From assembly GCF_001940455.1 (NCBI RefSeq), contig NZ_MKQR01000022.1:1-37274 (forward strand): a DNA stretch of 37,274 nt, given 5' to 3'. The translations under genes and the position numbers were made by a program. Every line of letters starts with the position of its first letter. Positions within the stretch are counted from its first letter, which is position 1. A model generated the notes under the pieces. That model saw nothing but the letters and a program-made list of their open reading frames with translations, did not search any database and was not told the origin of the DNA. Origin of the DNA: Actinokineospora bangkokensis (lineage in GTDB: Bacteria; Actinomycetota; Actinomycetes; Mycobacteriales; Pseudonocardiaceae). Of the stretch, positions 19,955-28,318 are shown one piece after another.

Positions 19955-20923
19955 TCAGCCCTCTGCCTTGATGTCCGCGATGAGGGAGTCGGCGGCGGCG
20001 TAGGGGTCGAGGTCGCCCGCCATGACCTTGCCCGCGAGGCCGTCGAGGGCTTCGCCGTGGCGGGCGCTCAGGCGGGCGCGCAGCGACTCCAGGGCGATGG
20101 CCTCGACCTCGGTGCGGGCGCGGTGGCGGCGGCGCTCGGCGAACTCGCCGTGCGACTCGGTCCACCGGCGGTGCTCTGCGACGGCCGCCACGACCTCCTC
20201 GACGCCCTCGGCGCGGGCGGCGACGGTCTTGCAGATGGGCTGGCGCCAGGACGCCCCGCGCACCTCGCGGCGGCCCAGGGAGATCATGTACTTGAGCTCG
20301 CGGACGGTGGTCTCGGCGCCGTCGCGGTCGGCCTTGTTGACCACGAACACGTCCGCGATCTCCAGGATGCCCGCCTTGGCGGCCTGGATGCCGTCGCCCA
20401 TGCCCGGGGCCAGCAGCACCAGGGTGGTGTCGGCCAGCGCCACGACGTCCACTTCGGACTGGCCGACGCCGACGGTCTCGATGAGCACCACGTCGAAGCC
20501 CGCGGCGTCGAGCACGCGCAGCGCCTGCGGGGTGGCCCAGGCCATGCCGCCGAGGTGGCCGCGGGTGGCCATGGACCGGATGAACACGTCCGGGTCGGTG
20601 GCGTGGTCCTGCATCCGGATGCGGTCGCCGAGCAGCGCGCCGCCGGAGAACGGCGACGACGGGTCGACCGCGAGCACCCCCACCCGCAGGCCGCGCGCCC
20701 GGTAGGCCGAGACGAGCGCGGAGGTGGTCGTGGACTTGCCCACGCCCGGCGAACCGGTCAGCCCGACCACCTGGGCGCGGCCGGTGTGCGGGGCGAGCGC
20801 GGCCGCGACGTCGCGCAGCTGCGGGCTGGCGTCCTCCACCAGCGAGATGAGCCTGGCGACCGCGCGCGGCTGGCGCTGCCGCGCGCGGTCGACCAGGTCA
20901 CCGACGTCGACGTGCCGGGCCAA
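19955..20923 (-). CDS. meaB: Methylmalonyl Co-A mutase-associated GTPase
   Basis: MeaB is a G3E GTPase that gates cobalamin loading and protects methylmalonyl-CoA (or related) mutase. The 322-aa protein has Walker A GSPGVGKST (57-65), VLAVDPSSPFSGGALLGDRIRM, the switch region IETVGVGQSE, and the guanine-recognition motif VNKAD. The C-terminal helix pair is present. The only plausible start is the TTG at 20921-20923, one base after the thiolase stop codon, so translation is probably coupled to the thiolase. The mutase genes are not in this window. Confidence 0.95.
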   Translation of the reverse strand: MARHVDVGDLVDRARQRQPRAVARLISLVEDASPQLRDVAAALAPHTGRAQVVGLTGSPGVGKSTTTSALVSAYRARGLRVGVLAVDPSSPFSGGALLGDRIRMQDHATDPDVFIRSMATRGHLGGMAWATPQALRVLDAAGFDVVLIETVGVGQSEVDVVALADTTLVLLAPGMGDGIQAAKAGILEIADVFVVNKADRDGAETTVRELKYMISLGRREVRGASWRQPICKTVAARAEGVEEVVAAVAEHRRWTESHGEFAERRRHRARTEVEAIALESLRARLSARHGEALDGLAGKVMAGDLDPYAAADSLIADIKAEG

Positions 20924-20924
20924 C

Positions 20925-22112
20925 TCAGGCCTTCGGCACCGAGAGGATCAGGGCGTCGCCCTGGCCGCCGCCGCCGCACAGGGCCGCCGCGCCCACGCCG
21001 CCGCCGCGGCGCTTGAGCTCGTAGGCCAGGTGCACCACCAGGCGGGCGCCGGAGGCGCCGATCGGGTGGCCCAGGGCGATGGCGCCGCCGTTGACGTTGA
21101 CGATGTCCTCGGAGATGCCCAGCTTGTCGGTGGACACCACGCCCACCGCGGCGAACGCCTCGTTGATCTCGACCAGGTCCAGGTCGGAGGTCTGCAGGCC
21201 CTGCTTGGCCAGCGCGGCCTTGATCGCGTTCGAGGGCTGCTCGTGCAGGCTGGCGTCGGGGCCCGCCACCACGCCGTGCGCGCCGATCTCGGCGATCCAG
21301 GACAGGCCCAGCTCCTCGGCCTTGGCCTTGCTCATCACGACCACCGCGGCGGCGCCGTCGGAGATCTGCGAGGCCGAGCCCGCGGTGATGGTGCCGTCGG
21401 AGGCGAAGGCCGGGCGCAGCTTGCCCAGGCTGGCCGCGGTGGTGTCGCCGCGCACGCCCTCGTCGGTGTCGAACACGACCGGGTCGCCCTTGCGCTGCGG
21501 GATGGAGACCGGGGCGATCTCCTCGGTGAACCGGCCCTCGGCGATGGCCGTGGCGGCCTTCTGGTGCGAGGCGGCGGAGAAGGCGTCCTGCTGCTCGCGG
21601 GTCAGCCCGTAGCGGGAGTTGTACTTCTCCGTCGAGGCGCCCATGGCGACCTGGTCGAAGGCGCAGAACAGGCCGTCGTAGGCCATGTGGTCCTGCAGGG
21701 TGACGTCGCCGTACTTGAACCCGGAGCGGGACTTGGGCAGCAGGTGCGGGGCCTGGGTCATCGACTCCTGGCCACCGGCGACGACGATGTCGAACTCGCC
21801 CGCGCGGATGAGCTGGTCGGCCAGGGCGATCGCGTCGAGGCCGGAGAGGCAGACCTTGTTGATGGTCAGCGCGGGGACGTCCATCGGGATGCCCGCGGCG
21901 ACCGCGGCCTGGCGGGCCGGGATCTGGCCCGCGCCCGCGGTGAGCACCTGGCCCATGATCGTGTACTGCACCTGCTCGGGCTTGACGCCCGCCTTCTCCA
22001 GGGCCGCCTTGATCGCGAACCCACCGAGCTGCGCGCCGGTGAAGTCCTTGAGCGAACCGAGCAGGCGGCCGATCGGGGTGCGGGCCCCGGCGACGATGAC
22101 GGATCCGGACAC
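20925..22112 (-). CDS. Acetyl-CoA C-acetyltransferase (thiolase)
   Basis: The 395-aa biosynthetic-type thiolase condenses two acetyl-CoA to acetoacetyl-CoA. The catalytic residues are visible: C88 in NKVCLSG, H349 in [10 protein letters not shown], and C379 in [10 protein letters not shown]. The GTG at 22110-22112 has AAGGAG 7 nt upstream. It is followed after one base by meaB. With the double 3-hydroxybutyryl-CoA dehydrogenase (35237-37018) and CcrA (25001-26332) it covers steps from acetyl-CoA towards ethylmalonyl-CoA; a crotonase for the dehydration step is not clearly assigned. Confidence 0.93.
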   Translation of the reverse strand: MSGSVIVAGARTPIGRLLGSLKDFTGAQLGGFAIKAALEKAGVKPEQVQYTIMGQVLTAGAGQIPARQAAVAAGIPMDVPALTINKVCLSGLDAIALADQLIRAGEFDIVVAGGQESMTQAPHLLPKSRSGFKYGDVTLQDHMAYDGLFCAFDQVAMGASTEKYNSRYGLTREQQDAFSAASHQKAATAIAEGRFTEEIAPVSIPQRKGDPVVFDTDEGVRGDTTAASLGKLRPAFASDGTITAGSASQISDGAAAVVVMSKAKAEELGLSWIAEIGAHGVVAGPDASLHEQPSNAIKAALAKQGLQTSDLDLVEINEAFAAVGVVSTDKLGISEDIVNVNGGAIALGHPIGASGARLVVHLAYELKRRGGGVGAAALCGGGGQGDALILSVPKA

Positions 22113-22170
22113 GGCTGTCTCCTTGGAAAGGGGGCTGACGAACAGCGAGCGCGAACGTGCGTTAACCGGG

Positions 22171-22176
22171 ACCATA
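22171..22176 (-). promoter_or_regulatory. -10-like TATGGT for the thiolase-meaB operon
   Basis: On the minus strand TATGGT lies about 58 nt upstream of the thiolase GTG, in the 152-bp divergent gap shared with the epimerase gene. A GACCGGTC palindrome (22186-22193) lies just upstream. No strong -35 was seen. Confidence 0.35.
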
Positions 22177-22252
22177 CCCGCGTGTGACCGGTCCGCCACG
22201 TGCTCGTGTGAGTAGCCGCACAGCAATCGGTTACCGGTGGGTAGGGCCCGAG

Positions 22253-22258
22253 TACCGT
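22253..22258 (+). promoter_or_regulatory. -10-like TACCGT, leaderless epimerase start
   Basis: TACCGT is 6 nt before the ATG at 22265, with no Shine-Dalgarno sequence. TTACCG sits 16 nt further upstream as a possible weak -35. Confidence 0.55.
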
Positions 22259-22264
22259 AACCCC

Positions 22265-22711
22265 ATGACTGACGCACTTGTTCCGCACGTGGTCGCCGTA
22301 GACCACGTCGGCGTCGCCGTGCCGGACCTCGACGCCGCGATCGCGTTCTACCGCGACAACTTCGGCCTGGAGAACGTGCACGAGGAGGTCAACGAGGAGC
22401 AGGGCGTGCGCGAGGCGATGCTGCGCGCACCCGGTGACACGACGGGCGCGGCGGTGCAGCTGCTGGCACCGCTGAACGACCAGTCGACGATCGCCAAGTT
22501 CATCGGCCGCAACGGCCCTGGCCTGCAGCAGGTCGCCTACCGGGTGGTCGACGTCGAGGCCACCTCGCAGGCGCTGCGGGACAAGGGCCTGCGGCTGCTC
22601 TACGACAAGCCCAAGCGCGGCACAGCTGACAGCCGCGTCAACTTCGTGCACCCCAAGGACGCCGGTGGCGTGCTCATCGAACTCGTCCAACCCGCGGAAA
22701 ACTCCCACTGA
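22265..22711 (+). CDS. mce: Methylmalonyl-CoA epimerase
   Basis: The 148-aa VOC-fold protein interconverts (2R)- and (2S)-methylmalonyl-CoA (and probably ethylmalonyl-CoA). The metal-ligand segments [34 protein letters not shown] and [11 protein letters not shown] are in family order, and [12 protein letters not shown] is typical of the actinobacterial form. The ATG at 22265 gives the normal family N-terminus, and the -10-like box 6 nt upstream supports it. It is divergent from thiolase-meaB, a common actinobacterial arrangement linking the epimerase to the mutase chaperone. A perfect 14-bp terminator follows. Confidence 0.94.
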   Translation: MTDALVPHVVAVDHVGVAVPDLDAAIAFYRDNFGLENVHEEVNEEQGVREAMLRAPGDTTGAAVQLLAPLNDQSTIAKFIGRNGPGLQQVAYRVVDVEATSQALRDKGLRLLYDKPKRGTADSRVNFVHPKDAGGVLIELVQPAENSH

Positions 22712-22716
22712 ATGCC

Positions 22717-22754
22717 GGGGGGCGGGGAAAGAGTTTCCGCTTTCCCCGCCCCCC
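22717..22754. terminator. Strong bidirectional terminator (mce / POT transporter)
   Basis: A perfect 14-bp stem (GGGGGGCGGGGAAA, 22717-22730 with 22741-22754) and a 10-nt loop lie between the convergent mce and transporter genes. Confidence 0.85.
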
Positions 22755-22809
22755 GCGCATCGAATGCCCCCACTGAATCGCGTCAGATGCGCGGCCATTG
22801 CCCGCCGGT

Positions 22810-24276
22810 TTAGCGCACGCCTTCCATCAAGCGCTTCACCATCGGCGTGAGCGCCGCCATGACGACGCCCAGCGCGATCGCCCCGGCACCCAGCAGGCCG
22901 AAGTACGCGGGCTCCTCGTCGGCGTCGTAGAACTCCGCCAGCGCGCCCGCCACCGACGACCCCAGGGCCACCGACAGGTAGAACAGCGCCACCATCTGCG
23001 CCGGGAACGCCGCCGGGGCCAGCTTCGTCGCCAGCGACAGGCCCACCGGCGACAGGCACAGCTCACCGAGCACGAACACGATGAGCACCAGCACCAGCAG
23101 CAGCGGCGGCACCACGTTCTCGCCCCGGTCGAAGCCCAGCAGCGCCATCACCAGGAACGCCACGCCCATCAGCCCGACGCCCAGGGCGAACTTGACCGGC
23201 GAGCCGGGCTGGCGCGAGCCCAGCTTGACCCAGGTCGCGGCGAACACCGTGGCCAGCAGCACCACGAACAGCGGCTCGACGGCCCCGAAGAACGACGGCG
23301 GCACCTCGAAGCCGAGCACGTCCCGGTCGACGCGGGTGTCGGCGTAGATGGCCAGCACGGTGAACTGCTGCTGGAACAGCGCCCAGAACCCGAAGCTGAC
23401 CAGGAACATCGGGATGAACGCCAGCACCCGGCGGCGCTCCACCCGCTCCACCCGCGCGCTGGTCAGCAGCACCCCGAACAGCACCAGCGCCGCCGCGGCG
23501 ATCACCCACGTGACGACCTGGGCCAGGTTCTCCGCGTCGACCACCCCGAGCAGCACCAGCGCGACCACCACCACGACCCCGGCGGCGATGACGCCGAAGG
23601 CGCGCGCCCGCTCGGCCGGGGCCAGCGGGTTGGGCACCACCCGCCCCTCCGGCGGCAGGTGCTTGCGGCCCAGGGCGAACTGGGTGAGCCCGATGGCCAT
23701 GCCCAGCGCGGCCAGCCCGAAGCCCCAGTGGAAGCCCAGGCTGGTCTGGAGCAGGCCGGTGAGCACCGGGCCGAGCAGGGCGCCGATGTTCACGCCCATG
23801 TAGAAGATCGAGAACCCGGCGTCGCGGCGCTCGTCGCCCTCGGCGTAGAGGGCGCCGACCAGGGTGGTCGCGGTCGCCTTGAGCCCGCCGGAGCCGATCG
23901 CCACGCACACCAGGCCCACCCCGACGCCCACCACGCCGGGCAGCGCCGCCAGCGCGATGTGGCCGACGAGGATCAGCGCGCCACTGGCGAACAGCGTGCG
24001 CTCGGGGCCCAGCAGCCGGTCGGCCACCCAGGACCCGGCGATGGTCGACAGGTACACCGCGCCGCCGTAGGCGCCGACGATGCCCGCCGCCGTGGTCTCC
24101 TCGATGGCCAGGCCGCCGTCGGCCACCGAGTAGTACAGGTAGTACAGCAGGATCCCCTGCATGCCGTAGTAGGAGAACCGCTCCCACATCTCGGTCCCGA
24201 ACAGGTTCGCCAGGCCCCTGGGGTGCCCGAAGAACCCCCGCTCCGACCGGACCTCACCGACGGCTGGCACAGCCAC
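22810..24276 (-). CDS. POT/PTR2 proton-coupled oligopeptide transporter
   Basis: This 488-aa inner-membrane protein has the POT signature EMWERFSYYGMQGILLYYL near the N-terminus (the ExxERFxYYG proton-coupling motif) and the PTR2-type FSIFYMGVNIGALLGPVLTG motif. About 14 hydrophobic segments are expected. It imports di- and tripeptides with protons. Minor variation: a cytoplasmic loop PPEGRVVPNPLAPAERAR. The GTG at 24274-24276 is preceded by GGGAG about 9 nt upstream. It follows the VOC gene on the same strand after 99 bp, a possible operon. Confidence 0.92.
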   Translation of the reverse strand: MAVPAVGEVRSERGFFGHPRGLANLFGTEMWERFSYYGMQGILLYYLYYSVADGGLAIEETTAAGIVGAYGGAVYLSTIAGSWVADRLLGPERTLFASGALILVGHIALAALPGVVGVGVGLVCVAIGSGGLKATATTLVGALYAEGDERRDAGFSIFYMGVNIGALLGPVLTGLLQTSLGFHWGFGLAALGMAIGLTQFALGRKHLPPEGRVVPNPLAPAERARAFGVIAAGVVVVVALVLLGVVDAENLAQVVTWVIAAAALVLFGVLLTSARVERVERRRVLAFIPMFLVSFGFWALFQQQFTVLAIYADTRVDRDVLGFEVPPSFFGAVEPLFVVLLATVFAATWVKLGSRQPGSPVKFALGVGLMGVAFLVMALLGFDRGENVVPPLLLVLVLIVFVLGELCLSPVGLSLATKLAPAAFPAQMVALFYLSVALGSSVAGALAEFYDADEEPAYFGLLGAGAIALGVVMAALTPMVKRLMEGVR

Positions 24277-24375
24277 GACCCCAATCTCCCGTGCGGCGGA
24301 GCCGCGCCCCGCGCTGCACCCCCGACCTTCCCGCGCGGCGCCCGACCCACACCACCTCCGATCGGACGGTCCGGT

Positions 24376-24786
24376 TCACAGCCCGTTCGCGGACAGCCAC
24401 GCCGGGTCGGGGTCGATCTGCTGGACGACCTCCAGCACCGGGCCGGGGGTGCGGGCGAAGAAGTGCCGCTGCCCCCACGGCTCGTCGCGGCACCCGGCCA
24501 GCAGCTCCACGCCCGCGGCCAGCAGGCGCCGCTCCTCGGCCTGGGCGTCGTCCACCACGAGCGCGAGCACCGAGCCCGCCGCCGCCCCCAGGCCCGGCGG
24601 CATGCTCGGGTGGCCCTCGGCGACGAAGTCCACCGTGAGCGCCGGGTGGTCGGGGTGGCCCAGGTCGACGTACCAGCCGAGGTCGACCTGCACCCGGCAC
24701 CCGAGGTGGTCGACGAAGAAGTCCCGCGCGGCGGCGGGGTCGGGGACGAGGAACACGACGGCGGAGCGCGAGAAGGACATCGGCAT
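24376..24786 (-). CDS. VOC-superfamily (glyoxalase/bleomycin-resistance) protein
   Basis: The 136-aa protein has a vicinal-oxygen-chelate fold pattern: VVFLVPDPAAARDFFVDHLGCRVQVDLGWYVDLGHPD, LALVVDDAQAEERRLLAAGVELL and a C-terminal GQRHFFARTPGPVLEVVQQI. The putative first metal position is not a clear histidine, so enzymatic activity cannot be assumed. Two starts are possible: ATG 24786 (AAGG 8 nt upstream) or ATG 24780 (GGTGGGG about 9 nt upstream). It is divergent from ccrA across 214 bp that carry a dyad operator-like site. Confidence 0.8.
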   Translation of the reverse strand: MPMSFSRSAVVFLVPDPAAARDFFVDHLGCRVQVDLGWYVDLGHPDHPALTVDFVAEGHPSMPPGLGAAAGSVLALVVDDAQAEERRLLAAGVELLAGCRDEPWGQRHFFARTPGPVLEVVQQIDPDPAWLSANGL

Positions 24787-24899
24787 GGGCCCCACCTTGT
24801 CCGGTCGTGATCCACTCCACGGGGTGACACGCCGTCGGGTGATGACAGCGTTGGCGCGCGGTGACAATCCCCGATAATCGCAGCGACACCCCCCGGTGC

Positions 24900-24944
24900 G
24901 GTGTGTCACACCACTGGTTCTGAATCGCTACCCGTCGGTAACCT
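24900..24944 (+). promoter_or_regulatory. ccrA promoter region with 13-nt dyad
   Basis: GGTGTG-T-CACACC (24900-24912) is a perfect dyad. A -10-like TAACCT follows at 24939-24944, about 56 nt before the ccrA GTG. GGTGACA also occurs at 24823-24829 and 24860-24866, so several related half-sites are spread over about 90 bp between the VOC gene and ccrA. This looks like an operator region; the regulator is unknown. Confidence 0.4.
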
Positions 24945-25000
24945 CGCTCCACCTGGGACAGCGAGACCCCAGGCGAGAAACGATCCCCAGGAGGCCCGAC

Positions 25001-26332
25001 GTGCAGAAGATCCTCGACGCCATCCAGGCCGATGAGCTGGACGCGATCGGCACCCTGCCGGTGCCGGAGTCCTACCGCGGCGTGACCGTGCACGCCGACG
25101 AGGCCGAGATGTTCGCCGGGGTGCCCTCACGGGACAAGGACCCGCGCAAGTCGCTGCACCTCGACGAGGTCGCGACCCCGGAGCTGGGCCCCGGTGAGGC
25201 GCTGGTGGCGGTGATGGCCTCGGCCATCAACTACAACACCGTCTGGACCTCGATCTTCGAGCCGGTGTCCACGTTCGGCTTCCTCAAGCGCTACGGCAGG
25301 CTCTCGCCGCTGACCAAGCGCCACGACCTGCCCTACCACGTGGTCGGCTCCGACCTCGCGGGCGTCGTGCTGCGCACCGGGCCCGGCGTGCACCAGTGGA
25401 AGGCGGGCGACGAGGTCGTCGCGCACTGCCTCAACGTCGAGCTGGAGTCGCCCGACGGCCACAACGACACCATGATGGACAACGAGCAGCGCATCTGGGG
25501 CTTCGAGACCAACTTCGGCGGCCTGGCCGAGATCGCGCTGGTCAAGTCCAACCAGCTGATGCCCAAGCCCGCCCACCTGACCTGGGAGGAGGCGGCCTCG
25601 CCCGGGCTGGTGAACTCCACCGCCTACCGGCAGCTGGTCTCGACCAACGGCGCGAACATGAAGCAGGGCGACACCGTGCTGATCTGGGGCGCCTCCGGCG
25701 GCCTGGGCTCCTACGCCACCCAGTTCGCCCTCAACGGCGGCGCCATCCCGGTGTGCGTGGTGTCCTCGCCGGAGAAGGCCGAGATCTGCCGCAAGATGGG
25801 CGCGGAGCTGATCATCGACCGCAACGCCGAGGGCTACCGGTTCTGGAAGGACGAGGCCACCCAGGACCCGAAGGAGTGGAAGCGCTTCGGCGCCAAGATC
25901 CGCGAGCTCACCGGCGGCGAGGACCCCGACATCGTCTTCGAGCACCCGGGCCGGGAGACCTTCGGCGCCTCGGTGTACGTCACCCGCAAGGGCGGCACGA
26001 TCGTCACCTGCGCGTCGACCTCGGGCTACATGCACGAGTACGACAACCGGTACCTGTGGATGAACCTCAAGCGCGTCATCGGCTCGCACTTCGCCAACTA
26101 CCGCGAGTCCTACGAGGCCAACCGCCTGATCGACAAGGGCCTGATCCACCCGACGCTGTCGAAGGTCTACCAGCTGGAGGACACCGGCCAGGCCACCCTC
26201 GACGTGCACCACAACTCCCACCAGGGCAAGGTCGGCGTGCTGTGCCTGGCCCCCGAGGAGGGCCTGGGCGTGCGCGACCACGAGAAGCGCGCCAAGCACC
26301 TCGACGCCATCAACCGCTTCCGCGGCGTCTGA
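25001..26332 (+). CDS. ccrA: Crotonyl-CoA carboxylase/reductase
   Basis: CCR reductively carboxylates crotonyl-CoA with NADPH and CO2 to (2S)-ethylmalonyl-CoA, the key step of the ethylmalonyl-CoA pathway and a source of C4 extender units. The 443-aa MDR protein has the CO2-pocket residues N79 (INYNTVW), F168-E169 (WGFETNFGG) and H363 (GSHFANY). Each lies exactly two residues before N81, F170, E171 and H365 of the Kitasatospora setae enzyme, so carboxylation, not mere reduction, is predicted. The nucleotide-binding loop is WGASGGLGSYA. The GTG at 25001 has AGGAGG 6 nt upstream; the ORF opens further upstream without a ribosome-binding site. It is followed by a perfect 15-bp terminator. Confidence 0.96.
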   Translation: MQKILDAIQADELDAIGTLPVPESYRGVTVHADEAEMFAGVPSRDKDPRKSLHLDEVATPELGPGEALVAVMASAINYNTVWTSIFEPVSTFGFLKRYGRLSPLTKRHDLPYHVVGSDLAGVVLRTGPGVHQWKAGDEVVAHCLNVELESPDGHNDTMMDNEQRIWGFETNFGGLAEIALVKSNQLMPKPAHLTWEEAASPGLVNSTAYRQLVSTNGANMKQGDTVLIWGASGGLGSYATQFALNGGAIPVCVVSSPEKAEICRKMGAELIIDRNAEGYRFWKDEATQDPKEWKRFGAKIRELTGGEDPDIVFEHPGRETFGASVYVTRKGGTIVTCASTSGYMHEYDNRYLWMNLKRVIGSHFANYRESYEANRLIDKGLIHPTLSKVYQLEDTGQATLDVHHNSHQGKVGVLCLAPEEGLGVRDHEKRAKHLDAINRFRGV

Positions 26333-26337
26333 GCCCC

Positions 26338-26370
26338 CCGGGCGGTGCCGCGCCGCGCGGCACCGCCCGG
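26338..26370 (+). terminator. Terminator after ccrA
   Basis: A perfect 15-bp stem (CCGGGCGGTGCCGCG, 26338-26352 with 26356-26370) with a 3-nt loop lies 5 nt past the stop codon. Confidence 0.9.
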
Positions 26371-26428
26371 GTGTCCGACCAGGAGGGGCATTCCGCCACT
26401 TGCGCGAGAGCGGTGGCGGCGGGACGGG

Positions 26429-26434
26429 TAGCGT
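26429..26434 (+). promoter_or_regulatory. -10-like TAGCGT, leaderless coiled-coil gene start
   Basis: TAGCGT lies 6 nt before the ATG at 26441, without a Shine-Dalgarno sequence. Confidence 0.55.
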
Positions 26435-26440
26435 GGGCGC

Positions 26441-27595
26441 ATGGCTTTGGGCGAGGAACGCGATCTCGTGCCGCTGGGCGCGGGCTTCGACATCACCAAG
26501 CGCGGCTACAGCCGCGCCCAGGTGGACGAGCACCTCGAACGGCTCGACGCGGAGCTGCAACTGCTGCACGCCGACCGCAACGCGGCGGTGGCGCAGGCCG
26601 GTGACCTGGCCAAGCAGCTGGAGGACGCGCGCGGGCAGATCGACGACATGCGCGGGCAGATCGACCGCCTGTCGCTGCCGCCCACCACGCTGGAGGGCCT
26701 GAGCGAGCGGTTGCAGCGGATGCTGCGGCTGGCCACCGACGAGGCCGACGCGACCAAGCGCCGGGCCGAGGCCGAGGCCGCGCACATCCGCGCCCAGGCC
26801 GAGGCCGACGCCCAGGTGCTCAAGCAGCGCTACGACCGGATGACCGCCGAGCTGGAGGCCCGCAGGCAGGCCATGGAGGCCGAGCACCGCGGGGTCATCG
26901 ACAAGGCCAGGGCCGACGCCGAGCAGACCGTGGGCCGCGCCCGCGCCGAGGCCGCCCGGCTGGAGGCCGAGTCCGAGGCCCGCCGCACCCAGGTGGAGGA
27001 GGACTTCGAGATCGCCATGGCCGGTCGGCGCACCGAGTCGATGCGCCTGCTGGCCGAGCGCGAGGCCACCTCCAAGGCCGAGGCCGAGCGCCGCGTCCGC
27101 GAGGCCACCGAGGAGGCCAACCGCCGCCGCCACGACGCGATCACCGAGTCCACGGCCCGCCTGCAGGAGGCCACCACCGAGGCGCACCGGCGCGTCCGCG
27201 AGGCGACCGAGGAGTCCAACCGCCGGATCAGCCACGCCACCCAGCGCGTCGCCGCCCTGCGCCACCTGCGCGCCCGCGTCGCCGACCAGCTCGTCTCCGC
27301 CCGCGACCTCATCGCCGACGCCCACGTCCAGCTCGCCGACGCCGCCCCGGTCCTCGACCCCCTCCCCGAGGAGCGCCTGGCGGGCTCCGCCCCTGTCGTC
27401 GACACCCCCGACGCCGCCCTGGCCGACGAGCCGACCCGCACCACCACCCCCGCCATCGCGGGCCCGCCCCGCGAACCCTGGGAGCCCGCGGAGGTCTCCG
27501 CCGACCACGAGCCGCTGCCCGCCCCCGCGGACACCGACGCGGACCCCGACCGCACGCGCACCCTGCCCAGGCCGTCACCGGTCACCCGCCGCTGA
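26441..27595 (+). CDS. DivIVA-start coiled-coil protein (Scy/FilP-like)
   Basis: The 384-aa protein begins with a DivIVA-type segment (FDITKRGYSRAQVDEHLERLDAEL). A long Ala/Glu/Arg-rich coiled coil follows (about 30-300) with repeated EAE..RRVREATEE and EATTEAHRRVREATEESNRR units, then a Pro/Asp-rich disordered tail (about 310-384). Such proteins (Scy, FilP and relatives) make polar or filamentous scaffolds in actinobacteria; assignment to a particular one is not possible here. The internal repeats (RRVREATEEANRR about 220, RRVREATEESNRR about 250) suggest intragenic duplication. It has a leaderless-type start and a hairpin at 27609-27645. Confidence 0.8.
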   Translation: MALGEERDLVPLGAGFDITKRGYSRAQVDEHLERLDAELQLLHADRNAAVAQAGDLAKQLEDARGQIDDMRGQIDRLSLPPTTLEGLSERLQRMLRLATDEADATKRRAEAEAAHIRAQAEADAQVLKQRYDRMTAELEARRQAMEAEHRGVIDKARADAEQTVGRARAEAARLEAESEARRTQVEEDFEIAMAGRRTESMRLLAEREATSKAEAERRVREATEEANRRRHDAITESTARLQEATTEAHRRVREATEESNRRISHATQRVAALRHLRARVADQLVSARDLIADAHVQLADAAPVLDPLPEERLAGSAPVVDTPDAALADEPTRTTTPAIAGPPREPWEPAEVSADHEPLPAPADTDADPDRTRTLPRPSPVTRR

Positions 27596-27608
27596 CCCCA
27601 CCGCCCGT

Positions 27609-27645
27609 CCGCAGGCCCGTCGACCCCAGGTCGGCGGGCCTGCGG
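27609..27645. terminator. Terminator between convergent genes
   Basis: An 11-bp perfect stem (CCGCAGGCCCG, 27609-27619 with 27635-27645) and a 15-nt loop lie between the convergent coiled-coil gene and the minus-strand gene ending at 27650. Confidence 0.75.
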
Positions 27646-27649
27646 CGCG

Positions 27650-28294
27650 TCAGACCCCGGACGGGGCCTCGTCGGGGACGGTGACGGCGACCTCGGGGCC
27701 CAGGCGCAGGCCGCCGCTGAGGGTGAGGGCGTCACCGCTCCAGAAGGCGCCCGGGTCGTAGCTGTGCGGGCGGGCGTCGGCGGGCAGCAGGTCCATGGCC
27801 TGGTAGGTGGTGCCGACGACCTCGGCGCAGTAGGCGGACTCGAAGGCGTAGGCGCGGGGCTTCTGCCAGCGCAGGCGCGGGGTCTGGCCCGCGGCCCAGC
27901 GGCGCAGCAGCCGGGCGCTGGAGGGGAAGGGGGTGCCGTCGAGGCGGGCGATGGTGCGCAGCGCCGCGTCCTCCTGCTCGGGGCTGACCTCGGCGGAGAG
28001 CTGGCGCAGCCAGGCGCGCTGGCCGTACTTGTTGGCCCACACCAGGACGGCGTCGCGCAGGTCGTGCAGCTGCACGCCGCGCTGGTGCTTGCCGGACCAC
28101 CGGTCGGGCAGCGACCGGCCCAGCTCGGCGTGCCACATCAGCGGGGGCAGGTCGTCGAGCACCACGGCCATGCCGACGTGGTTGACCGGGCTGTTGGTCA
28201 GGGTCTGGATGGCCCGGTCGGCGGGGGTGCGGCCGCGGAAGAGCCACAGGTCGCCGGTGCGGGTCAGGGCCACCGCCTCGTCCAGGTCGATCAC
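27650..28294 (-). CDS. Hypothetical protein, possible NlpC/P60-like fold
   Basis: I do not recognise the family securely. The 214-aa protein reads IDLDEAVALTRTGDLWLFRGRTPADRAIQTLTNSPVNHVGMAVVLDDLPPLMWHAELG, then CAEVVGTTYQAMDLL. The order LWLFRG, NHVGMAVVL, WHAELG and later a CAEVV resembles permuted NlpC/P60 (YiiX-like) proteins, where an early H and a later C form the active site. This is inference from pattern only. There is no signal peptide. The GTG at 28292-28294 has no ribosome-binding site; a -10-like TACCGT 8 nt upstream suggests a leaderless mRNA. It is divergent from a 58-aa gene only 24 bp away. Confidence 0.6.
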   Translation of the reverse strand: MIDLDEAVALTRTGDLWLFRGRTPADRAIQTLTNSPVNHVGMAVVLDDLPPLMWHAELGRSLPDRWSGKHQRGVQLHDLRDAVLVWANKYGQRAWLRQLSAEVSPEQEDAALRTIARLDGTPFPSSARLLRRWAAGQTPRLRWQKPRAYAFESAYCAEVVGTTYQAMDLLPADARPHSYDPGAFWSGDALTLSGGLRLGPEVAVTVPDEAPSGV

Positions 28295-28302
28295 AGGTGC
28301 AG

Positions 28303-28312
28303 ACGGTAGCCT
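28303..28312. promoter_or_regulatory. Overlapping divergent -10 boxes
   Basis: Plus-strand TAGCCT (28307-28312) is 6 nt before the GTG at 28319. Minus-strand TACCGT (28303-28308) is 8 nt before the GTG at 28294. The two hexamers share two base pairs, so RNA polymerase could probably serve only one direction at a time. Confidence 0.5.
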
Positions 28313-28318
28313 GCCCGG

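Noticed and set aside
27650..28294. Confident call as NlpC/P60 peptidase
   Set aside because: Only a loose order of H and C motifs is visible, with no signal peptide, so I kept it as a hypothetical with this as a possibility.
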